Notes: generated by a model from the letters alone, not told the origin. 64,000 bases of DNA from Allobosea sp. (GCA_024231975.1 JAAEQB010000012.1:310001-374000), one strand, 5' to 3'; counted from the stretch's first letter, positions 26,163 to 35,133 are shown. Made by a program: numbers and translations.

Positions 26163-27305
26163 TCACCCGGCCTGAGGCGGCTTCGCCTCGTGCAGGGGCA
26201 ATCGAATGCGGAATGTCGTGCGTCGCGGCGCGGACTCGCATTCGACGATTCCGCCGTGATCGCCGATCACCTTGGCGACAAGTGCAAGTCCAAGGCCACT
26301 TCCCTGCGCCTTGGTGGTGACGAAGGGATCGAACAGGAGCTGATGCAGATCGGGCGGCACGCCAGGGCCGTTGTCGCGGACGCCGATCTCGAGCGGCAGA
26401 GCGAGCCTTGCGCCAGAGCCGGGCGCCTGCATGCGGATGCCCGGACGGTAGGCGGTCGTCAGCGTGATCTCGCCATCGATGGCGTCCTGGCCGATCGCCT
26501 CTGCCGCATTCTTGACCAGGTTGAGCAGCACCTGCACGAGCTGGTCGCGATTGCCCGCCACCGGTGGCAGCGAGGGGTCGTAGACCTCGCTGAAGCGGAT
26601 GTGGCGGGCGAAGCCCGACTGCGCCAGCCGTTTCACATGGTCGAGCACGTCATGGACGTTGACCGGCCCGCGCTCGCTCGGACGCTCGTCGCCGAAGAGT
26701 TCGACACGTTCGACCAGCTTCACGATCCGGTCGGCTTCGTCGCAGATCAGCTGCGTCAGCAGGCGGTCGTCGTCGCCGACCGAGGCCTCGAGCAGCTGTG
26801 CCGCGCCGCGGATGCCGGAGAGCGGATTCTTGATCTCATGCGCCAGCATGGCGCCGAGCGCGGTGATCGAGCGGGCTGCCCCTCTATGCGTCAATTGCCT
26901 GTCCATTTTTTCGGCAATTGTTCGTTCTTGCAGCAGAAGCACCACCGCGTCGGGCTGGCTGGGCAGCAATGAGGCAAAAACGTCGACGATCCGGTCGAGG
27001 CCGAGCCGGGGCGAGGCGAGCTCGAGCCGGTACTCGCTGACGCTGGCGCCACGGCGCTGCACTTCCTCGACCAGCCCCAGGACCGGGGAGCCGAAGGCGA
27101 CGAGGTCGTCGAGGCGCTGGCGCTTCAGGACGGGCGCGCTCGCCTGGAAGAAGTCCTCGGCGGCGGTGTTGGCGTAGAGGATGCCGTGCGCCTCCCCGAT
27201 CACCAGCACGGGCATGGGCAGAACGTTCAGTGCCTGGATTTCGAGCAGGTCGGACAAGGGATCGTACCGCTCCTCCACACTGTCGTTGAACATCGCCATC
27301 GTCAT
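26163..27305 (-). CDS. ntrB: Two-component sensor kinase NtrB (NRII)
   Basis: A 380-residue soluble kinase. A PAS domain lies in the first 120 residues (NVLPMPVLVIGEAHGILYANTA), the dimerisation box is MLAHEIKNPLSGIRGAAQ with His156, and the kinase domain has the N box NLVKNAAEA and DNGPGVP. It phosphorylates or dephosphorylates NtrC according to the GlnB (PII) signal, and glnB lies 23 kb away in this window. ATG 27305 gives the family start; a longer frame would overlap dusB. The order dusB-ntrB-ntrC-ntrY-ntrX is the standard alphaproteobacterial cluster. Confidence 0.97.
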   Translation of the reverse strand: MTMAMFNDSVEERYDPLSDLLEIQALNVLPMPVLVIGEAHGILYANTAAEDFFQASAPVLKRQRLDDLVAFGSPVLGLVEEVQRRGASVSEYRLELASPRLGLDRIVDVFASLLPSQPDAVVLLLQERTIAEKMDRQLTHRGAARSITALGAMLAHEIKNPLSGIRGAAQLLEASVGDDDRLLTQLICDEADRIVKLVERVELFGDERPSERGPVNVHDVLDHVKRLAQSGFARHIRFSEVYDPSLPPVAGNRDQLVQVLLNLVKNAAEAIGQDAIDGEITLTTAYRPGIRMQAPGSGARLALPLEIGVRDNGPGVPPDLHQLLFDPFVTTKAQGSGLGLALVAKVIGDHGGIVECESAPRRTTFRIRLPLHEAKPPQAG

Positions 27306-27321
27306 GTGCGGACTTTCGTGA

Positions 27322-28344
27322 TCAGGCGGCCGCGCCGAGGCGGTCGGTCGAGAACAATTGCCCGAGCGCGGCGATCGCCCGTGCGGGCTCGGTGGTTGTG
27401 AGGAGTTCGCGACGCGCGTTCTCATCGGGCTCCAGCCCGCTGGCGAGCGCCTCATCGGCATAGGCGGCGAGGTGCTTGCGGGCATGTCGGACGCCTGATT
27501 CGCGCCCCATTAGCGACAGGAGGCTCTCATAATGCTCGCGCGCGATGTCGTGCTTGGCGGCGAGCGAAACCTCCGCAGGCTCGCGGCCGGCGAGCGCGGC
27601 GCCGATCGCACCGGGCAGCCAGGGGCGGCCCATAGCGGCGCGCCCGACCATGACATAGTCGGCGCCCGACCGCTCCAGGCAGGATTGCGCCTGCTCCAAT
27701 GTGGCGATATCGCCATTGGCGACCAGCGGGAACGTGCCGGCCGCGCGTACCGGGCGGATCGCGGCCCAATCGGCCTGCCCCTTGTAGAATTGCTGGCGCG
27801 TGCGGCCATGGACGGTGATCGCAGCCGCTCCGGCGACGACGGCCCGGCGCGCCAGCTCCGGTGCGTTACGGCTGGCATCGTCCCAGCCGAGCCGCATCTT
27901 GACCGTGACCGGCACCTTCACCGCGGCGACGACGGCCTCGACCAGTCCGACCGCATGGTCGAGATCGCGCATCAATGCCGAGCCGGCCCAGCCGCCGACG
28001 ACGCGCTTGGCCGGACAGCCCATATTGATGTCGACGATATCCGCGCCGGACGCCTCGGCGACCTGCGCCGCTTCGGCGAGCCAGCGCGCTTCGCAGCCGG
28101 CGAGCTGGACGACATGCGGCGTGACGCCGGCGCCCTCGGCGCGCAGCCGCGCCTCCTCGCTGCCGCGGACGAGCTCGTCCGACGCGACCATCTCGGAGAC
28201 AACGAGCCCGGCACCGAAGCGGGCGGCGATCCGGCGCATGGCCAGATCGGTCACACCCGACATCGGTGCCAGGAAAGCCCGCGACGCCGGTAGCAGCCCG
28301 CCGATCGACGCTTCGCGCTCGCCCGAATTTGAGGCAGTTTCCAT
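27322..28344 (-). CDS. dusB: tRNA dihydrouridine synthase DusB
   Basis: A 340-residue FMN-dependent TIM-barrel enzyme. It opens with FLAPMSGVTDLAMR, the family signature. The catalytic cysteine lies in DINMGCPAKRVVGGWAGSAL, followed by VTVKMRLGWDD, ITVHGRTRQQFYKG and VANGDI plus VMVGRAAMGRPW for phosphate and FMN binding. It reduces specific uridines in tRNA D-loops using NADPH. It is the first gene of the ntr cluster, 16 bases before ntrB, as in many alpha- and gammaproteobacteria. Confidence 0.96.
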   Translation of the reverse strand: METASNSGEREASIGGLLPASRAFLAPMSGVTDLAMRRIAARFGAGLVVSEMVASDELVRGSEEARLRAEGAGVTPHVVQLAGCEARWLAEAAQVAEASGADIVDINMGCPAKRVVGGWAGSALMRDLDHAVGLVEAVVAAVKVPVTVKMRLGWDDASRNAPELARRAVVAGAAAITVHGRTRQQFYKGQADWAAIRPVRAAGTFPLVANGDIATLEQAQSCLERSGADYVMVGRAAMGRPWLPGAIGAALAGREPAEVSLAAKHDIAREHYESLLSLMGRESGVRHARKHLAAYADEALASGLEPDENARRELLTTTEPARAIAALGQLFSTDRLGAAA

Positions 28345-28517
28345 TCTGCCGATTTATTGGACAAATGCTGCGCCGCGCAAGAGAATTTCACGCTATGTTG
28401 CATTGCAATATCGGCATGCTCACCTTTGACGTACGCAGGCGGCGGTGGTGACGGCTTGGCGACAGGCCGTTGCCGTCCTATCAGCGAAGCCCTGTGTAGC
28501 GGAGCCAAGAGGATTGG

Positions 28518-29711
28518 ATGACATCGGCCGTTGCCGCCCTGATCGTTGCTGCCGGGCGTGGCCTGCGCGCCGGGGCCGATGCTCCCAAGCAGTACCGGCG
28601 CCTCGGTGGTGTACCGGTGCTCTGCCGCACCCTTGCGCCCTTCCTGGCCGAGGGGCGCATCAGCGCTACACTGGTGGTGATCGGCGCCGGTGACGGCGCG
28701 CGCTATGACGAGGCGGTCGAACATCTTCCTGAAACCGCTCGCGTTAAGCTGCTCGCGCCGATCGACGGTGGCGAGACCCGGCAGGATTCGGTTCGCGCGG
28801 GATTGGAAGCGCTCGCGGCCGCAGGTTTCGTGGGCAGCGTGCTCGTGCATGATGCCGCCCGTCCCTTCGTTTCGCCGGCCCTGATCGAGCGGGCACTGGC
28901 GGCAAGCGCCGAGCATGTCGCCGCGATCCCGGCGCTCGCGGCTACCGATACCGTCAAGCGCATCGACAGCAACGGCCTCATCGCGGAAACCTTGCCGCGA
29001 GAGCAGTTGGTCTCGGTGCAGACGCCACAGGCTTTCGCCTTGGCGGAGCTGCTGGCGGCGCACCGGGCCGCCCATGCCGCGGCTGCCGACGGCTTCACCG
29101 ACGATTCCGCCATCATGGAATGGGCTGGCCACCGCGTCGCGACTTTCGCCGGAGATCCGAAGAACCTGAAGCTGACCTATGCGGAGGATTTCGAATTGGC
29201 CGAGCAGCGTTTCGCCCGCCCGCTCGTGACCCGCACCGGCACAGGCTACGACGTCCACGCCTTCACCGAGGGCGACCATGTCTGGCTCGGCGGTGTCCGG
29301 ATCCCGCACAGCCGCGGCGTCACGGCCCATTCAGATGGCGATGTCGGCTTGCATGCGCTCACCGATGCCGTGCTGGGCGCCCTGGCTGATGGCGACATCG
29401 GCAGCCATTTCCCGCCGAGCGATCCGCAATGGCGCGGCGCCTCCTCCGACCGCTTCCTCGCCTTCGCCGCTGAGCGCGTGCGGCAGCGAGGGGGCAGGAT
29501 CGACCATCTCGACCTGACCATCGTCTGCGAAGGGCCGAAGGTCGGCTCGCATCGCGACGCGATCCGGGCTCGCATTGCCGAGATCGCCGGCCTTCGCCTC
29601 GACCAGGTGGCCACCAAGGCGACGACCTCCGAGCGGCTGGGCTTCACCGGGCGCAGCGAGGGTCTCGCCGCCCTCGCCACCGCCACCATCCGTCTGCCAG
29701 AGCCGGAGTGA
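28518..29711 (+). CDS. ispDF: Bifunctional IspD/IspF (MEP pathway)
   Basis: A 397-residue fusion. The IspD half (about residues 1-225) starts with ALIVAAGRGLRAGADAPKQY (the CTP-binding loop) and has DAARPFV. The IspF half starts near residue 237 with TGTGYDVHAF (metal Asp-His) and continues with HSDGDVGLHALTDA and GDIGSHFPPSD. IspD makes CDP-methylerythritol and IspF makes the cyclodiphosphate, both steps to isoprenoids. The fusion is common in alpha- and epsilonproteobacteria. It is divergent from dusB, with 173 bases between them. Confidence 0.98.
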   Translation: MTSAVAALIVAAGRGLRAGADAPKQYRRLGGVPVLCRTLAPFLAEGRISATLVVIGAGDGARYDEAVEHLPETARVKLLAPIDGGETRQDSVRAGLEALAAAGFVGSVLVHDAARPFVSPALIERALAASAEHVAAIPALAATDTVKRIDSNGLIAETLPREQLVSVQTPQAFALAELLAAHRAAHAAAADGFTDDSAIMEWAGHRVATFAGDPKNLKLTYAEDFELAEQRFARPLVTRTGTGYDVHAFTEGDHVWLGGVRIPHSRGVTAHSDGDVGLHALTDAVLGALADGDIGSHFPPSDPQWRGASSDRFLAFAAERVRQRGGRIDHLDLTIVCEGPKVGSHRDAIRARIAEIAGLRLDQVATKATTSERLGFTGRSEGLAALATATIRLPEPE

Positions 29712-29715
29712 GGCC

Positions 29716-30213
29716 ATGTTCGATCTCGACATCCGTTCGCTTGCCGCCGAATTGCTGACCATCTCGCGCGAGCGCGGCATCACCGTCGCGACGGTCGAAT
29801 CCTGCACGGGCGGGCTGGTCGCCGGAGCGCTGACCGCCATCTCCGGCTCGTCCAGCGTGGTGCTGGGCGGCCTCGTCACCTATTCCAACGAGGCGAAGAC
29901 GGCGCTGGCCGGTGTCCCCGCTGAGCTGATCCGCCAGCATGGCGCGGTCAGCGAGCCGGTCGCGCGCGCCATGGCGGAAGGCGGCCGCGAGCGGCTGTCG
30001 TCGCGGCTCGCCGTCTCGATCACCGGCGTCGCCGGCCCGGACGGCGGCAGCGAGGCGAAGCCGGTCGGGCTGGTGCATTTTGCCTGCGCCGACGGGACGC
30101 GGATTCTGCACCGCGAGAGGCGCTTCGGCGCGCAGGGCCGCGACGAAATCAGGCGCCTCAGCGTATTGGAGGCGCTCGACCTGTTGCGCGAGGCGGCGCT
30201 GACAGTCGAGTAG
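29716..30213 (+). CDS. CinA-type nicotinamide-nucleotide amidohydrolase
   Basis: A 165-residue single-domain protein of the CinA C-terminal family (PncC). The active-site phrase VATVESCTGGLVAGALT holds the catalytic Ser, followed by YSNEAKTALAGV, GAVSEPVARAMAEG and the SITGVAGPDGGSEAKPVGLVHF motif. PncC deamidates nicotinamide mononucleotide in pyridine-nucleotide salvage. The start at ATG 29716 follows ispDF by four bases with a short GAGG-type site, so the two probably form an operon, a common arrangement in alphaproteobacteria. Confidence 0.93.
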   Translation: MFDLDIRSLAAELLTISRERGITVATVESCTGGLVAGALTAISGSSSVVLGGLVTYSNEAKTALAGVPAELIRQHGAVSEPVARAMAEGGRERLSSRLAVSITGVAGPDGGSEAKPVGLVHFACADGTRILHRERRFGAQGRDEIRRLSVLEALDLLREAALTVE

Positions 30214-30223
30214 GCGGCTCGCC

Positions 30224-32332
30224 TTATTTCAGCGAAAGCTGCCGCCAGATCGCGCCGATGATGTCGGCATAGTCGTCGCTCCAGGGACGGGTTGTTCCGG
30301 GACTGGCGTGCTGCTCCCAGCCTCTCACGATCGGACCGGGATCAACGCCCGGCCGCGTGACGAGCGCGACGCTGGGCGCGGATTTCAGCGCCCGCAGATC
30401 GGCTTCGATCCGGGCCGAGTTGTGGAGCCAGCTCACCAGCCCCTGACCTGCCGCCGTCGCCCTGACCACGGAAGCCAGCTCCATGTTCCGATTGGAGATG
30501 TGCAGGAGAACAGCGCCATCCGGCTTGAGCTTGCTCATATAGAGCGCCAGGGCTTCGCCGGTCAGCAGATGGACGGGGATCGCATCGGACGAGAACGCGT
30601 CCACGATGATCAGGTCGAGCGAGCCGTCGCGCGCGTCGGCGAGGGTCAGCCGTGCATCGCCGATAACGAAGGTCGGTGCGGACGCGCAGGCGCTGAAGAA
30701 GCTGAAGCGGGCCGGGTCGGTCGCGATCTTGATCACGGCCGGGTCGATCTCGTAGAAGCGCCAGTCCTCGCCTGGGCGCGCTTGGCAGGCAAGCGAGCCC
30801 GTCCCGACGCCGATCGCCGCGACCGCAGCAAGCTTGCCTCCCTTCGCCTGACGGATGGAGTCGATCCCGTCGGCGATTCCGCCGCCGGTGTAGTAGTAGG
30901 TCAGCGGCTCGGGACGCCCCGACACCGGCGTGCCATCGTCCAGGCGCAGGCGCTGTGCACCATGAACCGTGCTGCCGTGACTGAGCACGCGGAAGCGGCC
31001 ATCCGTGGTCTCGGTGATGCGGTGCACGCCGAAGAAGGAGCGCACCATGTCCGTCCGCGAGGTTTCGCTGACGATCTGAGTTCCCAATCCCACGATGGCG
31101 AGACCGGCGAGTGCCGTTCCCTGCAGTCGCGACGGACGGATCGAGGTGAAGCCCGGCCGGCAGAGCACACCGGCTACGATCAGCAGCGGGTATTCTGCCA
31201 CCGAGTTGAACAGCAGCGGCGCGAGCAAAGCGGCGAACACCCCACCGAGCACGCCGCCGAGCGACATCCAGAGATAGAAGCCCGTCAGCCCCGCTGCTGA
31301 CGGCCGCAACCGCGCCAGTTCGCCATGCGCGACCATGGCCGTGACGAACAGAACGGAGAGATGGAAGACCAGTTCAGGGCCCCAGTCCAGGCGCAGACTG
31401 AACACCGTCAATGCCATGTAGCCGAGGACGAGCAGCAATTGGGCATTCAGCATCCAGCCATGGCGCAGCAGCGGCTTGCGCTGGAAGACGATGACGAAGG
31501 TCAGCAGGAAGAGCGCCAGCGGCGCGACCCAGAGCAGCGGCCCGGCCGCGACATCGGTCGAGATATGGGCGGTCACCGCAACCAGCAGACCTGACGGCAC
31601 GAAGGCCAGGAAAAGCCAATGCAGCCTGCGGCCAGTGGTGACCGGCTCGGCCACGAGCGGGGTCGCATCGCGCCCGCTCGTCGACTGCCCGACGCTCAGT
31701 CCGGCGCAGGCCGTTATGCTGGCGAGCAGCAAACCGAATCCCCACGCCCAGGCCGACGCCTGCGTCACCAATCTCAGGGTCGGCTCGATCGCGAAGGGAT
31801 AGGCGAGCAAGGCGAGGAAGCTGCCGATATTCGAAGCGGCATAGAGGAAGTAGGGGTCGCGCGCCTGCGCATGTCCGGTGCGTGCGAACCAGGCCTGCAG
31901 CAGCGGGCCGTTCGCCGCAATGGCGAAGAACGGCAAGCCGACCGAAGCGGAGAAGAGCAGCAGAAGCCAGGCAAACTCGCCTTGCTGCGGCGGCCGCTCG
32001 AAGCCGGCGGCGATACCGATAGGTAGCGAGGTCGCCACGACCACGATCATCAAGGCGATGTGGATCAGCGCGGCACGCCGCACGCTGAAGCGGCTAACCA
32101 GCCAGTGCGCATAAGCATAACCGGCCAGCAGCATGGCCTGGAAGAAGACCATCGCCGTCGACCAGACGCCGGGCGAACCGCCGAGCTTCGGCAGCACCAT
32201 CTTGGCGAACATGGGCTGAATGCCGAAGAGCAGGAAGGCAGACAGAAAGATCGTGCCGGCAAAGACCGGCAACACCACGCTCATCCGACGCGCGCCAGCA
32301 CCGGCACCCGCCTGCACAATTGGAGCTTCCAT
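30224..32332 (-). CDS. Membrane-fused spermidine synthase-like protein
   Basis: A 702-residue protein. The N-terminal two thirds (about residues 15-430) carry many hydrophobic segments, beginning with FLSAFLLFGIQPMFAKMVLP, the signature of the fused MFS/spermidine-synthase family. The C-terminal domain has an S-adenosylmethionine-type fold with AIGVGTGSLACQARPGEDW, FYEIDPAVIKIA and DLIIVDAFSSDAIPVHLLTG. The polyamine active-site residues are not all visible, so the product may not be spermidine. No speD or other polyamine gene is near. It converges on the cinA-type gene, with 10 bases between stops. Confidence 0.8.
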   Translation of the reverse strand: MEAPIVQAGAGAGARRMSVVLPVFAGTIFLSAFLLFGIQPMFAKMVLPKLGGSPGVWSTAMVFFQAMLLAGYAYAHWLVSRFSVRRAALIHIALMIVVVATSLPIGIAAGFERPPQQGEFAWLLLLFSASVGLPFFAIAANGPLLQAWFARTGHAQARDPYFLYAASNIGSFLALLAYPFAIEPTLRLVTQASAWAWGFGLLLASITACAGLSVGQSTSGRDATPLVAEPVTTGRRLHWLFLAFVPSGLLVAVTAHISTDVAAGPLLWVAPLALFLLTFVIVFQRKPLLRHGWMLNAQLLLVLGYMALTVFSLRLDWGPELVFHLSVLFVTAMVAHGELARLRPSAAGLTGFYLWMSLGGVLGGVFAALLAPLLFNSVAEYPLLIVAGVLCRPGFTSIRPSRLQGTALAGLAIVGLGTQIVSETSRTDMVRSFFGVHRITETTDGRFRVLSHGSTVHGAQRLRLDDGTPVSGRPEPLTYYYTGGGIADGIDSIRQAKGGKLAAVAAIGVGTGSLACQARPGEDWRFYEIDPAVIKIATDPARFSFFSACASAPTFVIGDARLTLADARDGSLDLIIVDAFSSDAIPVHLLTGEALALYMSKLKPDGAVLLHISNRNMELASVVRATAAGQGLVSWLHNSARIEADLRALKSAPSVALVTRPGVDPGPIVRGWEQHASPGTTRPWSDDYADIIGAIWRQLSLK

Positions 32333-32380
32333 GCCTTCCCCCTGCCGGAACAGAGGAATGATGACGCAAGCAGCTTAAGA

Positions 32381-32851
32381 CTAGGTGAGTGCCGCCGGGT
32401 TGCTTTTCCCGTAGATGGCATCAGCGCGCTTCTCGAAGGCTTCGGCGAATTTGCGGAAGGCCTTGTCGAACATCGCGCCCATCAGGAGACCGAGCATGCG
32501 GCTGGCGAATTCATAGGAAATGAAGAAGCCAACCTCGCTGCCAGCCTCGAGCGGCTTGAAGCTCCAGCGGTTCTCAAGATAGCGGAACGGCCCGTCGACA
32601 TATTCGACCAGGATCTTGAGATTCGCCGGGTCGAGCGTGACGCGGCTGGTGAAGGTCTCGCGGATCGCCTTGTAGCCGACGGTCATGTCGGCGAGCAGCA
32701 CTTCCCCGCCGCCCTCGCGCGGCGTGCGCCGGCGAACCGTCAGCCCCTCGCAGAGCGGCAGGAACTGCGGGTATTTCTCGACATCCGCCACGAGCGCGAA
32801 CATCTCTCCGGGTGAGTGCTTCACCCGGCGGGTGCTGTTGAACATCGGCAT
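32381..32851 (-). CDS. RatA/COQ10-family ubiquinone-binding START-like protein
   Basis: A 156-residue SRPBCC/START-like protein with the COQ10/RatA pattern. It opens with TRRVKHSPGEMFALVADVEKYPQFLPLCEG, given here in halves: TRRVKHSPGEMF and VADVEKYPQFLPLCEG. A hydrophobic strand RWSFKPLEAGSEVGFFISYEF follows later, as WSFKPLEAGSEV and FFISYEF. Mitochondrial Coq10 binds ubiquinone; the E. coli homologue RatA was described as blocking ribosome subunit joining, so the toxin label should be read with care. It is 14 bases after lipA on the same strand, the common alphaproteobacterial pairing. Confidence 0.9.
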   Translation of the reverse strand: MPMFNSTRRVKHSPGEMFALVADVEKYPQFLPLCEGLTVRRRTPREGGGEVLLADMTVGYKAIRETFTSRVTLDPANLKILVEYVDGPFRYLENRWSFKPLEAGSEVGFFISYEFASRMLGLLMGAMFDKAFRKFAEAFEKRADAIYGKSNPAALT

Positions 32852-32865
32852 GAATGTTGCGCCGA

Positions 32866-33864
32866 TCAGCTGCCGAGCTTGGCGGCGCGCGCTGCCCGCA
32901 GTTTGGCGAAGTCCTCGCCGGCATGGTGCGAGGAGCGCGTCAGCGGCGTCGAGGAGACCATCAGGAAGCCCTTCACATAGGCGATGGTCTCGAAGCTCTT
33001 GAACTCGTCCGGCGTGACGAAGCGGATGACCGCATGATGCTTGCGCGAGGGCGCCAGATACTGGCCGATGGTGATGAAATCGACCTCGGCCGAGCGCAGG
33101 TCGTCCATCAGCTGCAGGACCTCGTTCCGCTCCTCGCCGAGACCGACCATGATGCCGGACTTGGTGAAGATGGTCGGGTCGAGCTCCTTGACCTGCTGCA
33201 GTAGCCGCAGCGAATGGAAATAGCGGGCGCCGGGCCGCACCTTCAGGTACTTGCCGGGGACGGTCTCAAGATTGTGGTTGAAGACGTCGGGCTTGGCTGC
33301 GACGACGACTTCGAGCGCGCCGGGCTTGCGCAGGAAATCGGGCGTCAAGATCTCGATCGTCGTGGCGGGCGAGGCCTCGCGGATGGCGCGGATGACGCGG
33401 GCGAAATGCTCGGCGCCGCCATCCTTGAGATCGTCGCGGTCGACCGAGGTGATGACGACATGCTCGAGGCCGAGCTTGGCGACGGCGTCGGCGACCTTGC
33501 GCGGCTCGTCATGGTCGAGCGCCTCGGGCACGCCGGTCTTGACGTTGCAGAAGGCACAGGCGCGCGTGCAGGTGTCGCCCATGATCATGAAGGTGGCGTG
33601 CTTCTTCTCCCAGCACTCGCCGATATTGGGGCAGCCCGCCTCCTCGCAGACGGTGACGAGCTTTTCGGCCTTCACGATCTTCTGGGTCTCGGCCCATTTC
33701 GGCGAGCCTGGCGCCTTGACCCGGATCCAGTCCGGCTTGCGCAGGATCGGGTTCTCCGGCCGCTTCTGCTTCTCCGGATGACGCAGCTCCGGCTTGACCT
33801 CTGATTTCGGGTTGCCGGAATTGGGACGCGGATCGCGGTTGAGGAGGTCGAGCACGACGGCCAT
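32866..33864 (-). CDS. lipA: Lipoyl synthase LipA
   Basis: A 332-residue radical-SAM enzyme. The auxiliary cluster cysteines lie in VCEEAGCPNIGECW and the radical-SAM cluster in GDTCTRACAFCNVKTG. The C-terminal RSSHHAGE holds the serine ligand of the auxiliary cluster. It inserts two sulphurs into octanoyl groups on lipoyl domains, including those of PdhB and PdhC in this window. ATG 33864 gives the usual start; an upstream in-frame ATG at 33906 adds 14 unlikely residues. It is the first gene of a lipA-ratA pair. Confidence 0.98.
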   Translation of the reverse strand: MAVVLDLLNRDPRPNSGNPKSEVKPELRHPEKQKRPENPILRKPDWIRVKAPGSPKWAETQKIVKAEKLVTVCEEAGCPNIGECWEKKHATFMIMGDTCTRACAFCNVKTGVPEALDHDEPRKVADAVAKLGLEHVVITSVDRDDLKDGGAEHFARVIRAIREASPATTIEILTPDFLRKPGALEVVVAAKPDVFNHNLETVPGKYLKVRPGARYFHSLRLLQQVKELDPTIFTKSGIMVGLGEERNEVLQLMDDLRSAEVDFITIGQYLAPSRKHHAVIRFVTPDEFKSFETIAYVKGFLMVSSTPLTRSSHHAGEDFAKLRAARAAKLGS

Positions 33865-33947
33865 GGACGGGTCCGTTACTGGCGCCGCGCAGCAGGGCGC
33901 GGCCACTCCCGTCTAGCTAATGCCGAAGTGCCTCGCGAGCAACCCGC

Positions 33948-34047
33948 GGAGCATGTTCCGCAAAAGTGGACGCCACTTTTGCGACGAGAACATGCTCCAA
34001 AATCTAAAGTTGCGCGAATTCTGATCGTTCGACCGTCCCGGTCGAAC
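33948..34047. repeat. Rhizobiales-type palindromic intergenic element
   Basis: Two palindromes lie in one intergenic space. A 51-base imperfect hairpin (33948-33998) has the outer arms GGAGCATGTTC and GAACATGCTCC and the inner arms CGCAAAAGTGG and CCACTTTTGCG. A second hairpin follows at 34027-34047 (GTTCGACCG/CGGTCGAAC). The GCAAAAGTGG-type core and the trailing palindrome resemble elements scattered through Rhizobiales genomes. Only one copy is in this window. Confidence 0.7.
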
Positions 34048-34066
34048 GGAAAGCGCGCCGTGGGAC

Positions 34067-34342
34067 TCAGTTGCGCACCGCGCGCCAGACCACGATCAGC
34101 AGGCAGGCGCCGGCGATCGCCGCCGTCAGCGTGCGCCAGAAGCCGAAGACCGGGATCTCGAGCAGCTCGGCGATGCGGCTGCCGACGAAGGAGCCGGCCA
34201 CACCGACGATCATGTTGGTGAAGAGCCCGTGATCGGATGAGGTGACGCGCTCGGCGATCCAGCCGGCGAGGATGCCGATCAGCAGCGTCATGAAGAAGCC
34301 GTAGCCCGGTGTGCCGAGCGCGGCATAGATCTGGTCGTTCAT
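34067..34342 (-). CDS. GlsB/YeaQ/YmgE-family small membrane protein, copy 3
   Basis: A 91-residue protein with three hydrophobic segments and the family's glycine-rich pattern (LLIGILAGWIAERVTSSDHG, then IVGVAGSFVGSRI). The family is also called transglycosylase-associated or stress-response membrane proteins, but no enzymatic activity is established. The ATG at 34342 has an AGGGGG ribosome site. It is the third of three related genes in tandem on the minus strand. Confidence 0.85.
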   Translation of the reverse strand: MNDQIYAALGTPGYGFFMTLLIGILAGWIAERVTSSDHGLFTNMIVGVAGSFVGSRIAELLEIPVFGFWRTLTAAIAGACLLIVVWRAVRN

Positions 34343-34414
34343 GGTGATCCCCCTGCCCTCAAAGACCGGCCGCTCGGCCGCCCACGACAACGCGCGGCAA
34401 TCCCGCTGGTTCCG

Positions 34415-34750
34415 TCACGCAATGAAGCGCGCCAGGAGCACGACCAGGATCGCGCCGATCACCGCCATCGCCATCGAGTCGAGGAAACGGTAGCCGGTGC
34501 TCGCCCGCCAGCCGGTGACATGCACGATGCCCTGCCCGACCAGCATGCCGAGCAGGCCGACCACGGCGTGGCGCAGAAAGCCGCCGCCACCGACGACCAG
34601 GCTGGCGATGAAGCCTGCTGCCGTGCCGAAGGCGACCGGCGGCAGGAGGCGATGCCAGTCGAGCGTCAGACCTTGCCGCGGCGGCAGGATCTCGATCCTG
34701 TCGTCGGGCACGATCTTGTCAGGCTTGGCAGATTTGCGGGCGCGGCTCAT
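34415..34750 (-). CDS. GlsB/YeaQ/YmgE-like small membrane protein with basic N-terminus, copy 2
   Basis: A 111-residue protein. The first 33 residues are charged and basic (SRARKSAKPDKIVPDDRIE), then three hydrophobic segments carry the family's glycine-rich pattern (SLVVGGGGFLRHAVVGLLGM). The cytoplasmic extension is missing from the two neighbouring copies, so it may serve a separate interaction. Function is unknown. It lies 46 bases after the first copy and 72 before the third. Confidence 0.8.
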   Translation of the reverse strand: MSRARKSAKPDKIVPDDRIEILPPRQGLTLDWHRLLPPVAFGTAAGFIASLVVGGGGFLRHAVVGLLGMLVGQGIVHVTGWRASTGYRFLDSMAMAVIGAILVVLLARFIA

Positions 34751-34796
34751 CGGCCGGATATGGCCTGCACCGTCGGCAAATGCCAGCGCCCGCCGA

Positions 34797-35045
34797 TCAG
34801 GCGACCAGCCGGGCGAGGAAGACCACGACGATCGCCCCGATCGTCGCCGTGACGATCTGCGAGATCAGCGGGTTGCCGATACCGAGGCTGATGCCGAGGA
34901 ACTGCAGCAGGAAGCTGCCGACGAAGGCGCCGATCAGGCCAGTGATGATGTAGCGGATCAGCCCGCCGCCGCCCATGACGATGCTGGCGAGCCAGCCGGC
35001 GACGGCGCCGATGGCAATGGCGACGAGAAGGGCACGAAGGTCCAT
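34797..35045 (-). CDS. GlsB/YeaQ/YmgE-family small membrane protein, copy 1
   Basis: An 82-residue protein of almost only hydrophobic sequence with the clear family pattern (AIGAVAGWLASIVMGGGGLI, IITGLIGAFVGSFLL, ATIGAIVVVFLARL). The family is often stress-induced in proteobacteria, but its role is not settled. It has a GGAGGATCG ribosome site before ATG 35045 and leads the three-gene tandem. Confidence 0.88.
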   Translation of the reverse strand: MDLRALLVAIAIGAVAGWLASIVMGGGGLIRYIITGLIGAFVGSFLLQFLGISLGIGNPLISQIVTATIGAIVVVFLARLVA

Positions 35046-35133
35046 GGCGATCCTCCTGGAGCAATGACTGGAGGATCGCCGAGCTTATGTGAAGCGGATG
35101 TGAACGCTGCGCGTCGCATCATGTGACCCGGTC

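Noticed and set aside
22305..26972. A very long open frame on the plus strand opposite ntrY and ntrC
   Set aside because: It is antisense to well-supported genes. The encoded protein is a low-complexity, Asp/Arg/Gly-rich shadow typical of high-GC codon bias, and it has no domain.
32381..32851. Reading this gene as half of a toxin-antitoxin system because of the RatA name
   Set aside because: No antitoxin partner is adjacent and the protein looks like the COQ10 ubiquinone-binding family beside lipA, so a housekeeping role is more likely.
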